Assembly (NCBI RefSeq): GCF_009388985.1
Contig: NZ_CP036422.1
Coordinates: 3,734,501-3,798,500 of the forward strand
DNA length: 64,000 nt
Reading direction: 5' to 3'
From: Halioglobus maricola
Lineage (GTDB): Bacteria; Pseudomonadota; Gammaproteobacteria; Pseudomonadales; Halieaceae
Shown here: one piece after another, positions 1 to 8,946 of the stretch
How the letters are laid out: each line of letters opens with the position of its first letter
Position numbering within the stretch: the stretch's first letter is position 1
Program-made: the position numbers and the translations under genes
Notes under the pieces: generated by a model
Databases searched by the model: none
Seen by the model: only the letters and a program-made list of their open reading frames with translations
What the model was told of the DNA's origin: nothing

Positions 1-2274
1 GGCGGCTGCCATCGCCTCCAGCCAGTAGTGACGCTTACTGACGTCGCCCTGATCCTGGTACAGGCCCGCGAGTGTAAGCATGGCCTCCATTCTAGGACCC
101 ATAGGCTGAGGCCAGGCGTGAGCGTACGTCCTGTAACGTTCAATCGCAGTATCTATAGCACCTTCGCGCAGGTAGTAATCAGCCGCCAGATACTGGGCTT
201 CACGCTTTTCATCGGCATCGACAGCAGTCTCTCCCAGGCGGTCGAGTTCTTCAGCTGCGCCCCGCCAGTCACCCAGCGTTTCGTAGTTTTGCACCAGCAC
301 CGCACCCACCCCGGCAGACAAGGCGTGCTGCGGATAGCGCCGACGGAAGTCCAACAACAGTTGATTTGCCTGGTTCAGGTCGCCGGCTATACGGTAGCTA
401 TTCGCCGCATCGTATTGTGCGTTCACCCGCACACTGGAGTTCGGCGCCACGGCCACAATACGCGCGTAGTGATCTGCCGCTGCGAGGTGATCTCCTGCAG
501 TAGCCGCAATTTCGCCTTGGCGATAAATCGCAGCAGCGAGCTGCTCGGTAGTTTTAGCGCGGCGCACATCCTCGTCTGACATCAGCGCCAAGGCCCTGAA
601 ATACGCCGCTTCCGCCTCATCGTAATGCGCCAGTTCAAACCGAGCGTGCCCCAGCTGCAACCATGCGGGAACCAGCAGCTCGGAACCTGGAGCGGGCTGC
701 CAGTTGATGAGCACGGTGGCATTGTCTGCCGCTAGCGCATACTCCTCCGCTTCCAGCAGACCGGACACGGCACGCGCAAGAACCGGGGCGGCGCGGTCAT
801 CGACAGGGAAGGTCTTTGCGAATTGCAATTGGCTCGCCACCAACGCAGCCGCATCGTCGTCTTCTACCGGGGTCAGCTGATCGAACGCAAGAATAGCTGC
901 ATAGGCCGCTTCAGAAGCCTGGGGATGCTCGGAGTAACGATAAGCCATCCATTGATAGTCCTCGATCGCCCTGCGGTAATCGCCACCCGCCTGGCGCGCC
1001 TCGGCCATCAGCAGGGCCAGATCGGGCACCTGCTCATCGCGAGGAAAACTGCGGATGTAGTCTCCGTAATAATCGGCGGCGGCGTGATAGAGGGGTGCGG
1101 CTGCCGCGTCATCTTCCTCGCCCTGAGCAAGGGCGTGATTGTGCCTCGCCAGTTCATCAATATATTGGCGCAAGCGATCACCCATAATGCTTCGTTGCTC
1201 ATCTTCCGCCTTCTGCCAATAGGCACCTTCGGTATCGTAGCGGGCGGCGTAGCTTGCTTTCGCGGCAATCACTGCCTCTGGAAAACCACCACTCTCGTAG
1301 GCGCCGATCACCCGCCAGTCGAACTCATGCGCCACAGGCGAGAAGGGTTTGGCCGCTGCAAAGCCCGCGAATGTGTCAGCACTGTCCTGATAACGCTCCT
1401 GCTCCAGGTAAAGCTCACCAAGAGCGAGATAAACCCTGTGGTCATAGGAGCGCGGCCCGCGTTGCGCAAAGCTTTCGGCTACCGCGGTCGCGCCGCCACC
1501 GCCATCGAAGATCACGGCCATCACTCGAAAGCAGTCCGCGGCCATTTCCCGATCGCCGCGCGGCAGTGCCTCGAATTCGTCGCCGGAAGCTAACAAGGTG
1601 TCCAGTGATTCGGTAAAGGCGTCCACCGCTGCTTCCTTCCGGTCCAGTTTGAAACGCGACCATCCAAGCATATACAAGCTGCTGGCGCGGTAATCTTCAG
1701 CTCCTGCAGCGCCAGCCACTTGCGCATAAGCCTGCTCTGCGCGCCTATAATCACCGTCGCTGAAGTAGGCCTCGCCCTTGCGGAACTCTGCTTCGGCAAG
1801 ATGCTCCGACCCCGGATGAGCGATACTGAGTCGCTCCATCAGCGCCACGGATTCAGGGTTGCTTCCATCCATGTCGTAGGCACGGGCCATCTGGTACATC
1901 AATTGATCCGAGCCCTCCGTATCCGGGTAGTCCTGTAGCAGTTCCTCGTAGGCCGCAATCACCTCGGCGTATGAGACAGGGGCCCCATCCTCTATATCCT
2001 CGGCCTCACGCGCCAGCAACTCGAGATCGGCCAGGCGTCGCCGCACCTGCAAGCGTTGCGCAGGGTCTTCGGCCACGGCGAGTACCTCACGGTAGCGGTC
2101 AGCAAGCTCAAGCAACGACAACGACGCTACTTCCCGCGCTGGGGCGGCGCGCACGACCGGTTCCAGTGTGGCTATCGTGGGCTCATACAGCTGCGGCTCG
2201 CTGCCTGGCAACGCGGGGAGATAACCACAACCTTGCGCAGCAAGCAGACACGTCACCAGCGTCAGGCGCTTCAT
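1..2274 (-). CDS. TPR-repeat lipoprotein, 3' end cut by window edge
   Basis: The frame is open for 758 codons from an ATG at 2274 to the window edge, so the C-terminus is missing. The N-terminus has a short basic start, a hydrophobic stretch and a Cys in the sequence LLAAQGC, which reads as a lipoprotein signal peptide with a slightly atypical lipobox. The rest is helical, rich in Ala, Leu, Tyr and Glu, with recurring TPR-like units (for example AMLTLAGLYQDQGD near the edge). The start overlaps the stop of the next upstream gene by 4 bases (ATGA), so translation is probably coupled. It is the last visible gene of a minus-strand run beginning near 10.2 kb. A periplasmic scaffold role is inferred from the repeats; the specific function is unknown. 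Confidence 0.85.
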   Translation of the reverse strand, partial: MKRLTLVTCLLAAQGCGYLPALPGSEPQLYEPTIATLEPVVRAAPAREVASLSLLELADRYREVLAVAEDPAQRLQVRRRLADLELLAREAEDIEDGAPVSYAEVIAAYEELLQDYPDTEGSDQLMYQMARAYDMDGSNPESVALMERLSIAHPGSEHLAEAEFRKGEAYFSDGDYRRAEQAYAQVAGAAGAEDYRASSLYMLGWSRFKLDRKEAAVDAFTESLDTLLASGDEFEALPRGDREMAADCFRVMAVIFDGGGGATAVAESFAQRGPRSYDHRVYLALGELYLEQERYQDSADTFAGFAAAKPFSPVAHEFDWRVIGAYESGGFPEAVIAAKASYAARYDTEGAYWQKAEDEQRSIMGDRLRQYIDELARHNHALAQGEEDDAAAAPLYHAAADYYGDYIRSFPRDEQVPDLALLMAEARQAGGDYRRAIEDYQWMAYRYSEHPQASEAAYAAILAFDQLTPVEDDDAAALVASQLQFAKTFPVDDRAAPVLARAVSGLLEAEEYALAADNATVLINWQPAPGSELLVPAWLQLGHARFELAHYDEAEAAYFRALALMSDEDVRRAKTTEQLAAAIYRQGEIAATAGDHLAAADHYARIVAVAPNSSVRVNAQYDAANSYRIAGDLNQANQLLLDFRRRYPQHALSAGVGAVLVQNYETLGDWRGAAEELDRLGETAVDADEKREAQYLAADYYLREGAIDTAIERYRTYAHAWPQPMGPRMEAMLTLAGLYQDQGDVSKRHYWLEAMAAA

Positions 2275-4145
2275 CTTGGCACCTCCGCACTCGCCTGATC
2301 ATAGAGCCTGGCCACCGCCAGTAGCGCATTGGCCTCGTTGCGAGCCAGTAGCTGACGCTGGGAATCGAGTTCAGAAAGCGCCGCCAGTCTGAGCCGGTGT
2401 TCAGCCCGCGCCAGTACCTGAACAACTTCGTCCTGCCGCTGGTCCACACGCAAAAGCATGCCGTCGATCCGAGCGGAGTAGACTGGCCGCTGGCGCAAAG
2501 ACAGCGCATCGTTCAAGGCTGCCTCTGCAGCTATCGATTGTTCCGCGAGTCTCTCAAGCACCTGCATGTCACGCTGCAACTGCCAGCGGCGCGCAGCAAA
2601 CTGCTCACTGTCCTGCCACTGCATAAGCCCACGCATCAAACGCAATTGCTGAAGCTGTTCGGGTTTGTTCAAACGCTGCGCTGAAGCCTCCGCCCGCTCA
2701 AGGCGGCCCCACAACGCCAGCTGCTGCGGTGTCGCCAACGCGCGCAGATCCTCATCCGCGAGCGCCTTATTCAGTCGAGCGCGAAGCTCGCTAGCCTCCA
2801 ATGCCAGGTGTTGGCGCTTTGCCAGAAGCGCGTCGGCGCGGCCACCTGAAGCGGTGTCCTCCCAGACACGGCGCTGATCCTGGTCCACCTGTTGCAGCAC
2901 GGCCAGTCGCTCCCGCGCTACATCCAGCTCGCGGTTCAACTGGGTAAGGTCGCGGTACTCACGCAGCGCCAGCTGTACATGATCTGCAGCGAGAAGCTCA
3001 GCGAGAAATGCCGCATGCTCACCCTGCGGCACCGGATCGGCGCCGCCCAGCCAGGCCAGGTCCGACAATTTCTCCAGACCAAACAAACTCGTGAGTTCAA
3101 CCTCCTTCACCTCCCGGCTCAAAGATTCGACAGCAGTGCGCTGCGCCGCATAGCGTGACGCTGCCTGCTGATACTGCTCAAGTGCGCGCGCCGGTTGCTG
3201 CAACTGTTCATAGGCAAAGGAAATGGCAAGATGACTTTCGCGCGCACTGGCCGTGTACAGGTCGCGCTCAGCGAGTGTTTCCCACGGCCCCAGGGCGCTC
3301 ACAAAATCGCCGGTGTTAGCGTAGCTCCAGCCGTAACCCAGCAGTGCGCGATCCGATTCAGGACCATTGAGCCTGACACCCTCGTAGGCGAGACGAGCGG
3401 ACACAGTGTCATTGGCAGCGAGATAGCCAAAACCTGCGGCAACGCCTGCGCGGTCTCTCAGGTTGCGGCCCTCATCATCGGTGCAACCCAGCGCGCCTAC
3501 CTGGGCATAGGCGTCAGCGGCTTCTTGCCAGCGACCGGATGCTGCACGCTGAGCGCCGAGGTTATAGAAGTAATAAGGCTTGAATGGACAGGGTAATTGC
3601 ATCTGCTGCAATTCAGTCGCTGCTTTACTCTCCTCCCCAGCCATCAGTGCCTGCACAGCGCGCAAGTAGTGGCCCTCGTCAGCCACCGAGCCGTTATAGG
3701 CCGGCGCCATTCTCGCCAGGGCTTCAGCGCTGGCAGTGGTGTCACCCCGACGCCAGCTGAGCTTGCCGAGATAGAACCATGCTCGGTCGCGGTCAACCCC
3801 CTCGCGGGGCTGCTCCAGCAGTTGCTCGAAAACGCCGCGCGCCTGATTGTCCATGCCGTAGGAGAGACTGATGCCGCCGCGCAACAACTCCGCGTCAGCA
3901 CCGTGATTAGGTAGGCGGTCCAGCGACTGCGCGGCGGTGAGCTCTGTTAGTGCCGAGAAATACTCTTGCTGATAGTAGTGATACAAGGTGACGCCGTAGG
4001 GCAGATCGCGCACGCTTTCGGATTGAGGCTCGCTGCCTTTCTCCTTTTCAGAGTCAGGCTCAACCGCCCAGGCACTGGCCGACAAAGTCGCAAGCAAGGC
4101 GGCTGTCAGCGAGCATCTTCGCATGCGCGTGTGGGCAGGGCTCAC
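2271..4145 (-). CDS. Periplasmic TPR protein with coiled-coil region
   Basis: Predicted 624 residues. I chose the GTG at 4145 because an AAGGAG Shine-Dalgarno lies 8 bases upstream. An in-frame GTG at 4154 would sit almost on that motif, and an ATG at 4124 has none. The N-terminus (RRCSLTAALLATLSASAWA) is a Sec signal peptide. The first two thirds carry TPR-like helical pairs (FYNLGAQRAASGRWQEAADAY is one). The last third is rich in Leu, Gln, Arg and Glu, consistent with coiled coil. It lies between the 173-residue periplasmic protein and the downstream TPR lipoprotein, with ATGA coupling to the latter. The pair may form an envelope scaffold; this is inference. Confidence 0.85.
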   Translation of the reverse strand: MSPAHTRMRRCSLTAALLATLSASAWAVEPDSEKEKGSEPQSESVRDLPYGVTLYHYYQQEYFSALTELTAAQSLDRLPNHGADAELLRGGISLSYGMDNQARGVFEQLLEQPREGVDRDRAWFYLGKLSWRRGDTTASAEALARMAPAYNGSVADEGHYLRAVQALMAGEESKAATELQQMQLPCPFKPYYFYNLGAQRAASGRWQEAADAYAQVGALGCTDDEGRNLRDRAGVAAGFGYLAANDTVSARLAYEGVRLNGPESDRALLGYGWSYANTGDFVSALGPWETLAERDLYTASARESHLAISFAYEQLQQPARALEQYQQAASRYAAQRTAVESLSREVKEVELTSLFGLEKLSDLAWLGGADPVPQGEHAAFLAELLAADHVQLALREYRDLTQLNRELDVARERLAVLQQVDQDQRRVWEDTASGGRADALLAKRQHLALEASELRARLNKALADEDLRALATPQQLALWGRLERAEASAQRLNKPEQLQQLRLMRGLMQWQDSEQFAARRWQLQRDMQVLERLAEQSIAAEAALNDALSLRQRPVYSARIDGMLLRVDQRQDEVVQVLARAEHRLRLAALSELDSQRQLLARNEANALLAVARLYDQASAEVPR

Positions 4146-4147
4146 GC

Positions 4148-4669
4148 CTACCACTCCTTGATCCGGAACTCCGGCTGCTGCCGGCGCTCGGCATCGCTGA
4201 TCTGCAGCTCCAGGTTCTTGGCACCGCTGCCCTTTTCAACCTTGAGTTGGGTCGCTCGGCGGTAGTCTCGCCCTTTGGGGCCCCGGCCGGTGAATACTGC
4301 GACCACTTCGTGTTCACCGGCTTTAAGATTGCCCATGTAGAGGCGGTGGACGCCACCACGCTCCAGAGCATCCACCTGGCGCTCGGTATAGAGATAGTTC
4401 GCCACGACTTCATCATCGATGCTGAGCTTCACTGCATCCAGTGCGAAGAAGGTACCAACATCCATGGACAGGTAGACCGCCATCTGGGTATTCGCCGGAA
4501 AAAGAAGTTCTTCCTCGAGGATAAACAGATCGCGATTGAGTTCGATAGTCTGTTGCTTGATGTCCTGAATCTGCGCCGACAAACCGGCGTCCTGTGCCTG
4601 AGCCTGCGTCTGGAAAAAAGCTGTCAACGAAAACAGAAACACCCAAGATGCGTAACGAACCACATTCAT
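4148..4669 (-). CDS. Periplasmic protein of unknown function
   Basis: 173 residues. It has a Sec signal peptide (hydrophobic to about residue 25, ending in AQAQ), then a short heptad-like helix (about residues 30-55), then a beta-rich domain with phrases such as HRLYMGNLKAGEHEVVAVFTG that recall an Ig-like or carbohydrate-binding-type sandwich. I do not recognise the family with certainty. Homologues have sometimes been labelled AraC-like, but no DNA-binding motif is visible and export argues against that. The start overlaps the stop of the Tat-exported protein gene by 4 bases (ATGA), and the end abuts the next TPR gene, so all sit in one operon. Confidence 0.8.
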   Translation of the reverse strand: MNVVRYASWVFLFSLTAFFQTQAQAQDAGLSAQIQDIKQQTIELNRDLFILEEELLFPANTQMAVYLSMDVGTFFALDAVKLSIDDEVVANYLYTERQVDALERGGVHRLYMGNLKAGEHEVVAVFTGRGPKGRDYRRATQLKVEKGSGAKNLELQISDAERRQQPEFRIKEW

Positions 4670-6285
4670 GCCAACACTCCACCGCTAATACTGGCCAGCG
4701 TCTGGAAGGCCACCAGATTGTCGCGGCTGGCAGCGCTGCCCAGGCCCTGCCCAGGGAAGAAGCCCGACTCACCAAAAAGGTTCTGTTCTCCATGCAGTGC
4801 CATGTAATTCAGAATCACTGTTTCTACATTGAGGTTCACGTTGTTGGCCGCGGGGCTGGACGATGTTTCCACTGAAGAGTCCGGACGCATCCAGCCTATC
4901 TGCTGGTGCAATAAGGGATCACCACGAGTGTCCATTAGCTGGGGAGCGCCCGCCGGATCATAGACAAGGAAGAAGGAAGCGGCGGTCGCAGACTGATCGC
5001 CCGTCCACACACCCTTCTCTACACCATTAACCATCTCGAGAGTGCCGTCGCTGAAGACAGACCCGTCACTAAAGACATAGATCATCAGCGGTGTAGCGGT
5101 GCGTCTGGCATAATCGAGGCAGGCACCAATACACTGACCGGCACGAAAGTCGCGGGCTTCGCCAGTGCGGCGATCGCCGGTGTGATAGTCGTAACCTCCC
5201 ATCTCTACGGTGCCGGCGCCGGCGATACCGTCGATGACCAGTTTCATCACTGATGCGGCTTTCTGGAACTCCCGATCGGATTCAAATTCTGCACTTTCGA
5301 ATATGCCTGCTGCACCGACAATATTCGCATCAATACGTGGATCCAGAGCATCGGGACTTGAAAACTTCTCCAGGGTGTCGGCACTTCGCAGATATTCGCA
5401 GCTGAGCCGTTCCTTCAAGCGCAGATCTTCGCCGGTCGGATTGGTCACTCGCGTGTTCACTAAGTCCAGTTTGTAATCCGTGATGCGCTTCATGGACTCC
5501 ATCACTGCGACGATGTCTTCAGGATTATCCAGTAAGGAATTGAGATCTCCCACATCTACCAGGCCGCTGGCATCCGAGGGACGATCAACCTTGGTGGGTC
5601 GAATTTCCGGATCGATCAACATCGCCGGTGCCAGCGAATTACCGCCGGAATCGGAGTTGCGCGAGCCGATCAACTGCAGTATCTGCCCGCGCAAACCCGC
5701 TCGATAAATACCATACATCGGGTTGTGCGGATTATTGCCCGTATCATTCTCTGAGCGCCCCGGAATTACCGCCCCGTTGACGAAACCTGACACGCCGCTC
5801 GCCTTGTCCAGAATGCCGCGTAACATCGCGCTTTCGGAATGAAACAACAGGCCGAGGCTGTCATCGGTAAATTCACCACTGGCTGCCACCGGGTTATTGG
5901 CAAACGGCAGTATGTCCGGCGGCAAACCCAGGCGGCCGTATCCAGCAGTGCTCAGCGCGTCGCGCTGACCGCCAGGGCCGCCCACAAGTACATTCGACCC
6001 TGCGATATTGGCACCACCGGCCAGGTCAAAACAGATAAAGGGGATCTTGCGACCAGACACAGCCCCGAGATCGCAGGCTGTATAAGGCGTTACATTCGGA
6101 TCCAGCAGATCCGGCGAGATCGCGTGGGCCCGCGAACCCAGCAGGCTGAGTACCGATGTACCCAACAGCGTCGCCCCGCCAGCGCGGAACCCCTGCGACA
6201 GCAGCTCCCGACGAGTGACCGGGCGATGGTGGTCCGGGTGGCGAAGTGCCTCGTCGGGGTGGAAAAACTTGTAGCGTCTGGCCAT
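4666..6285 (-). CDS. Tat-exported protein of unknown function (DUF1501/sulfatase-like)
   Basis: 539 residues. The N-terminus has a twin-arginine motif (TRRELLS, about residues 24-30) before a hydrophobic stretch (GGATLLGTSVLSLLG), so folded, possibly cofactor-bearing export by Tat is likely. The mature region has Asp, Gly and His-rich phrases (FICFDLAGGANIAGSN, GGYDYHTGDRRTGEARDF) that resemble DUF1501-type, alkaline-phosphatase-fold proteins often found beside cytochrome-like partners. It follows the diheme LamG lipoprotein gene by 8 bases and is ATGA-coupled to the next gene. The pairing of a Tat protein with CXXCH proteins suggests an exported redox or hydrolytic complex, but no substrate can be named. 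Family assignment is tentative. Confidence 0.75.
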   Translation of the reverse strand: MARRYKFFHPDEALRHPDHHRPVTRRELLSQGFRAGGATLLGTSVLSLLGSRAHAISPDLLDPNVTPYTACDLGAVSGRKIPFICFDLAGGANIAGSNVLVGGPGGQRDALSTAGYGRLGLPPDILPFANNPVAASGEFTDDSLGLLFHSESAMLRGILDKASGVSGFVNGAVIPGRSENDTGNNPHNPMYGIYRAGLRGQILQLIGSRNSDSGGNSLAPAMLIDPEIRPTKVDRPSDASGLVDVGDLNSLLDNPEDIVAVMESMKRITDYKLDLVNTRVTNPTGEDLRLKERLSCEYLRSADTLEKFSSPDALDPRIDANIVGAAGIFESAEFESDREFQKAASVMKLVIDGIAGAGTVEMGGYDYHTGDRRTGEARDFRAGQCIGACLDYARRTATPLMIYVFSDGSVFSDGTLEMVNGVEKGVWTGDQSATAASFFLVYDPAGAPQLMDTRGDPLLHQQIGWMRPDSSVETSSSPAANNVNLNVETVILNYMALHGEQNLFGESGFFPGQGLGSAASRDNLVAFQTLASISGGVLA

Positions 6286-6294
6286 AGCGTTAAC

Positions 6295-8937
6295 CTACTT
6301 GATCATTACCAGTGCGCTGCCAAACACGGCGGTGCACGCGGCCTTTACCACCTCGGCCGTCTTACCGGGGCCGCAGGGCGCATCGTTTTCACAGAACATC
6401 AGGCCGTCTCGCTTATTGTGAGCTGCCGGATTGGGGTCACTCACCCAACTGCCGTTGAGCAGCACATAGGGCTTCAGATCACGGCTATCGGAAATAAGCA
6501 GTTCGACCTCATCCAACATGGCATTGCGATAATCTACGTCCAATAGCCCCGCATTGGCGGCGCGATCTATCAGCGGCGCGGCGACAAGGCCGCGCCAGTC
6601 GATGCCACTGTCTACGGCAGCGGCAACATTCAGTCCGGGGAACACCGCGGCGCGGCGCGGTCCGTCCTGTACCAGCGCATCGCAGTAAGCCGCAGCAAGC
6701 TGGGTTGCCGCCATTTGATGGGACGACATAAATGCATTGAAGTCAGCAATGCCGGGAAGGGCCCGGCGCACAGCGCCAAAGGTTTCCGGCACTGTTTTGC
6801 CTGTCACCTGGCTCACAAGATTGCTTCCAGTGGGCACACCCGTAAGCGCCGACAAGGTGGCATTGATCTCATCAAACGTGCGGATTGCAACGTCCGGGGC
6901 TGGCTGTCCGTTATAGACAGGAAACCAGGATTCGACATCACCGTCATCGGCCACACCGCTGCGCCCAGCGAGCGCATCGAAGGCGAGAAAAAATTCATCC
7001 TGCTCGGCCCCGTATTCCAGAGCGAGAATGGTACCCATGGGCGAAAGCAACTCCGGTAGCGCGCCAAGGTTGCCGCCACTCACTCTTCCCGTCACATTGA
7101 CGAAAGCCTGACCCACTCCCACGAGCCGGCCATTCAGACCAATACGAATACCACGCAGGTCGAAATTTACGTCGCCACCATCGGGATTGAGATGCGCAAA
7201 GAAGGGCTCGCTGAACAGGTAGGCGCTATCGTCGAACTGACTTACTTCAAAGACCACATAGCAGTAGTTCACCGGCTCGCGATTGCTGGATCTAGTGCAG
7301 GACGCCTCTCCGTCAAGCAGCTCGCTTACACTGAACAGCAGGTAGTATTTCTGGCCTACACCGACGTCAAAATTCTGGGCGACCTGAGCCGCGCTCAATG
7401 CGCGGTTGTGCACTGCCGCCAGGCGCAGGGCGCCGGCCCAGGGGTTGGCTCCGGATGTACTGTTACCCAGTGTGACAGCAAAGGATTCATTCCAGTTGTT
7501 GAGCAGGCCACCACCCACCGAATCAACATCACCTGTGTATACGCCGTTCACGTAGAGACGACGCCCCGCCACCGGATCATAGGTGAGCACCACATGCTGC
7601 AGTGTCGCCTGGGCAAGCTCGGCATTGTCGTCTGTAGCGAGCGCGGGTTCGCCTGAATTGGACTGTTCTGTCACCGAGCTACGGGTCAAGCCCTCGTAGT
7701 TGTAAAGGCTCTGGCGCAAGACCAGATTGCTGTTGTCCGGACCGCCCGAGTAGCCGAAGATCCACGCTTGTTCCTGACTGACATTAGCGGGAGCAACCCA
7801 GGCTTCGATACTGTACTCGCCAGTACCGACGAGCTGATCGAACAATTTGGCGCTGCCAGCGACGCCACCCTGCGCTCTTGCGTTAATCATCCGCAGGCCC
7901 CAGCTGGCCATCCAGCTGTACTCACCGGACAGCGCCAGCGGTATTTCAGGTAGCACGCCGCTGGTATCTGCGACGGTTGAACCGGCGCCTTCGCGGAACT
8001 CCCATTTCGCCACAAGGTCGGATTCGTGGCGACCTCCAGCGGTGGCGATAATGCCATCCTCCGCCAGCACCTGGGCACCGCTTATCAGCAGCCCTGGATC
8101 CACTTCCGTGGCATCAATGACTGCTGCAAAACGCTCTACCGCTGATAACAGCTCGGCGGCATTCTCTTCGCAATTGCTCCAGCAGTTATGCAGTTCTGGA
8201 TAAAGACGCAGCACCACACGTGATGCTTGAGGCTGGCTCAGGTTAATACGGCTGCGCAAGGCCTCAAACGCGATACTGGCATCGGCACTGGCGAAGTAAG
8301 GCACCTGCGGTGTAGGCGCGGTATCGGAATGGCAATCAGCACAATACTCAGCCAGCAGACCCATAAGCTCGCCGCTACTTTCCAGCGCCGGATACAGCGC
8401 CACAGCGTCTGTAAGAGCAGCGGGCACGACGCGCGCGCCCCCCGGATCGAGTGCCCTGCGCGGCAACAGTTGTACCGTGGCGGCAGTGCGCACCGTTTCC
8501 GCGGCCCAGCGCTCCACATAGCCGGTAACCGTGGTGGCGCAGGCCTCCTCCTGACCAACACCCAGCCAACAGTTGTGTCCTTCTGCCACCCGGCGTACCA
8601 CCGCCGACACTGCCGGGTCGTTGAGGCTGACCACCGTACGCGCAGCCTGCCAGGCGTCGTTCACATTATCCTGGTTGACGAAGAAGGTGGTACCGCTGCC
8701 GCCGGGTGTATGGCATTCCCCGCAGCGGTCATTCGCCGCCAGCGGGTCATAGAAACTTTGCTTGAACTGCTGGATCTCGTCCGACGCTGGCGCCGGCCCC
8801 GCATAAACAAATCCGCCGCTGCTAGGTCCGGAGCTGACGTCTACCTGGCGCTCGCTGCCCCCGCCCCCGCTACCGCCACTGCAGGCGCCCAGTGCCGATA
8901 AGGCAAGAACGAGAGAAAGCTTCCTGATCAACGTCAT
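6295..8937 (-). CDS. Diheme LamG-domain lipoprotein
   Basis: 880 residues. The signal peptide ends in LSALGAC with Cys19 as the lipidation site, followed by a Gly/Ser linker. Two haem c motifs are visible: CGECH (residues 72-76) and CADCH (199-203). A concanavalin-like LamG/jellyroll domain follows at about residues 305-470 (KWEFREGAGS, YSIEAWVAP, VVLTYDP). The C-terminal third is unrecognised. An AGGTGAG Shine-Dalgarno precedes the ATG. The gene follows the monoheme protein gene by 9 bases. Haem attachment implies periplasmic maturation; the LamG domain suggests ligand or surface binding. An electron-transfer lipoprotein on the envelope is the inference. Confidence 0.85.
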   Translation of the reverse strand: MTLIRKLSLVLALSALGACSGGSGGGGSERQVDVSSGPSSGGFVYAGPAPASDEIQQFKQSFYDPLAANDRCGECHTPGGSGTTFFVNQDNVNDAWQAARTVVSLNDPAVSAVVRRVAEGHNCWLGVGQEEACATTVTGYVERWAAETVRTAATVQLLPRRALDPGGARVVPAALTDAVALYPALESSGELMGLLAEYCADCHSDTAPTPQVPYFASADASIAFEALRSRINLSQPQASRVVLRLYPELHNCWSNCEENAAELLSAVERFAAVIDATEVDPGLLISGAQVLAEDGIIATAGGRHESDLVAKWEFREGAGSTVADTSGVLPEIPLALSGEYSWMASWGLRMINARAQGGVAGSAKLFDQLVGTGEYSIEAWVAPANVSQEQAWIFGYSGGPDNSNLVLRQSLYNYEGLTRSSVTEQSNSGEPALATDDNAELAQATLQHVVLTYDPVAGRRLYVNGVYTGDVDSVGGGLLNNWNESFAVTLGNSTSGANPWAGALRLAAVHNRALSAAQVAQNFDVGVGQKYYLLFSVSELLDGEASCTRSSNREPVNYCYVVFEVSQFDDSAYLFSEPFFAHLNPDGGDVNFDLRGIRIGLNGRLVGVGQAFVNVTGRVSGGNLGALPELLSPMGTILALEYGAEQDEFFLAFDALAGRSGVADDGDVESWFPVYNGQPAPDVAIRTFDEINATLSALTGVPTGSNLVSQVTGKTVPETFGAVRRALPGIADFNAFMSSHQMAATQLAAAYCDALVQDGPRRAAVFPGLNVAAAVDSGIDWRGLVAAPLIDRAANAGLLDVDYRNAMLDEVELLISDSRDLKPYVLLNGSWVSDPNPAAHNKRDGLMFCENDAPCGPGKTAEVVKAACTAVFGSALVMIK

Positions 8938-8946
8938 CGGCTCACC

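Noticed and set aside
28..579. 183-codon plus-strand open frame at the left edge
   Set aside because: It is antisense to the TPR lipoprotein frame, which is open over the whole region and reads as typical TPR sequence. The plus frame has no signal, motif or Shine-Dalgarno.
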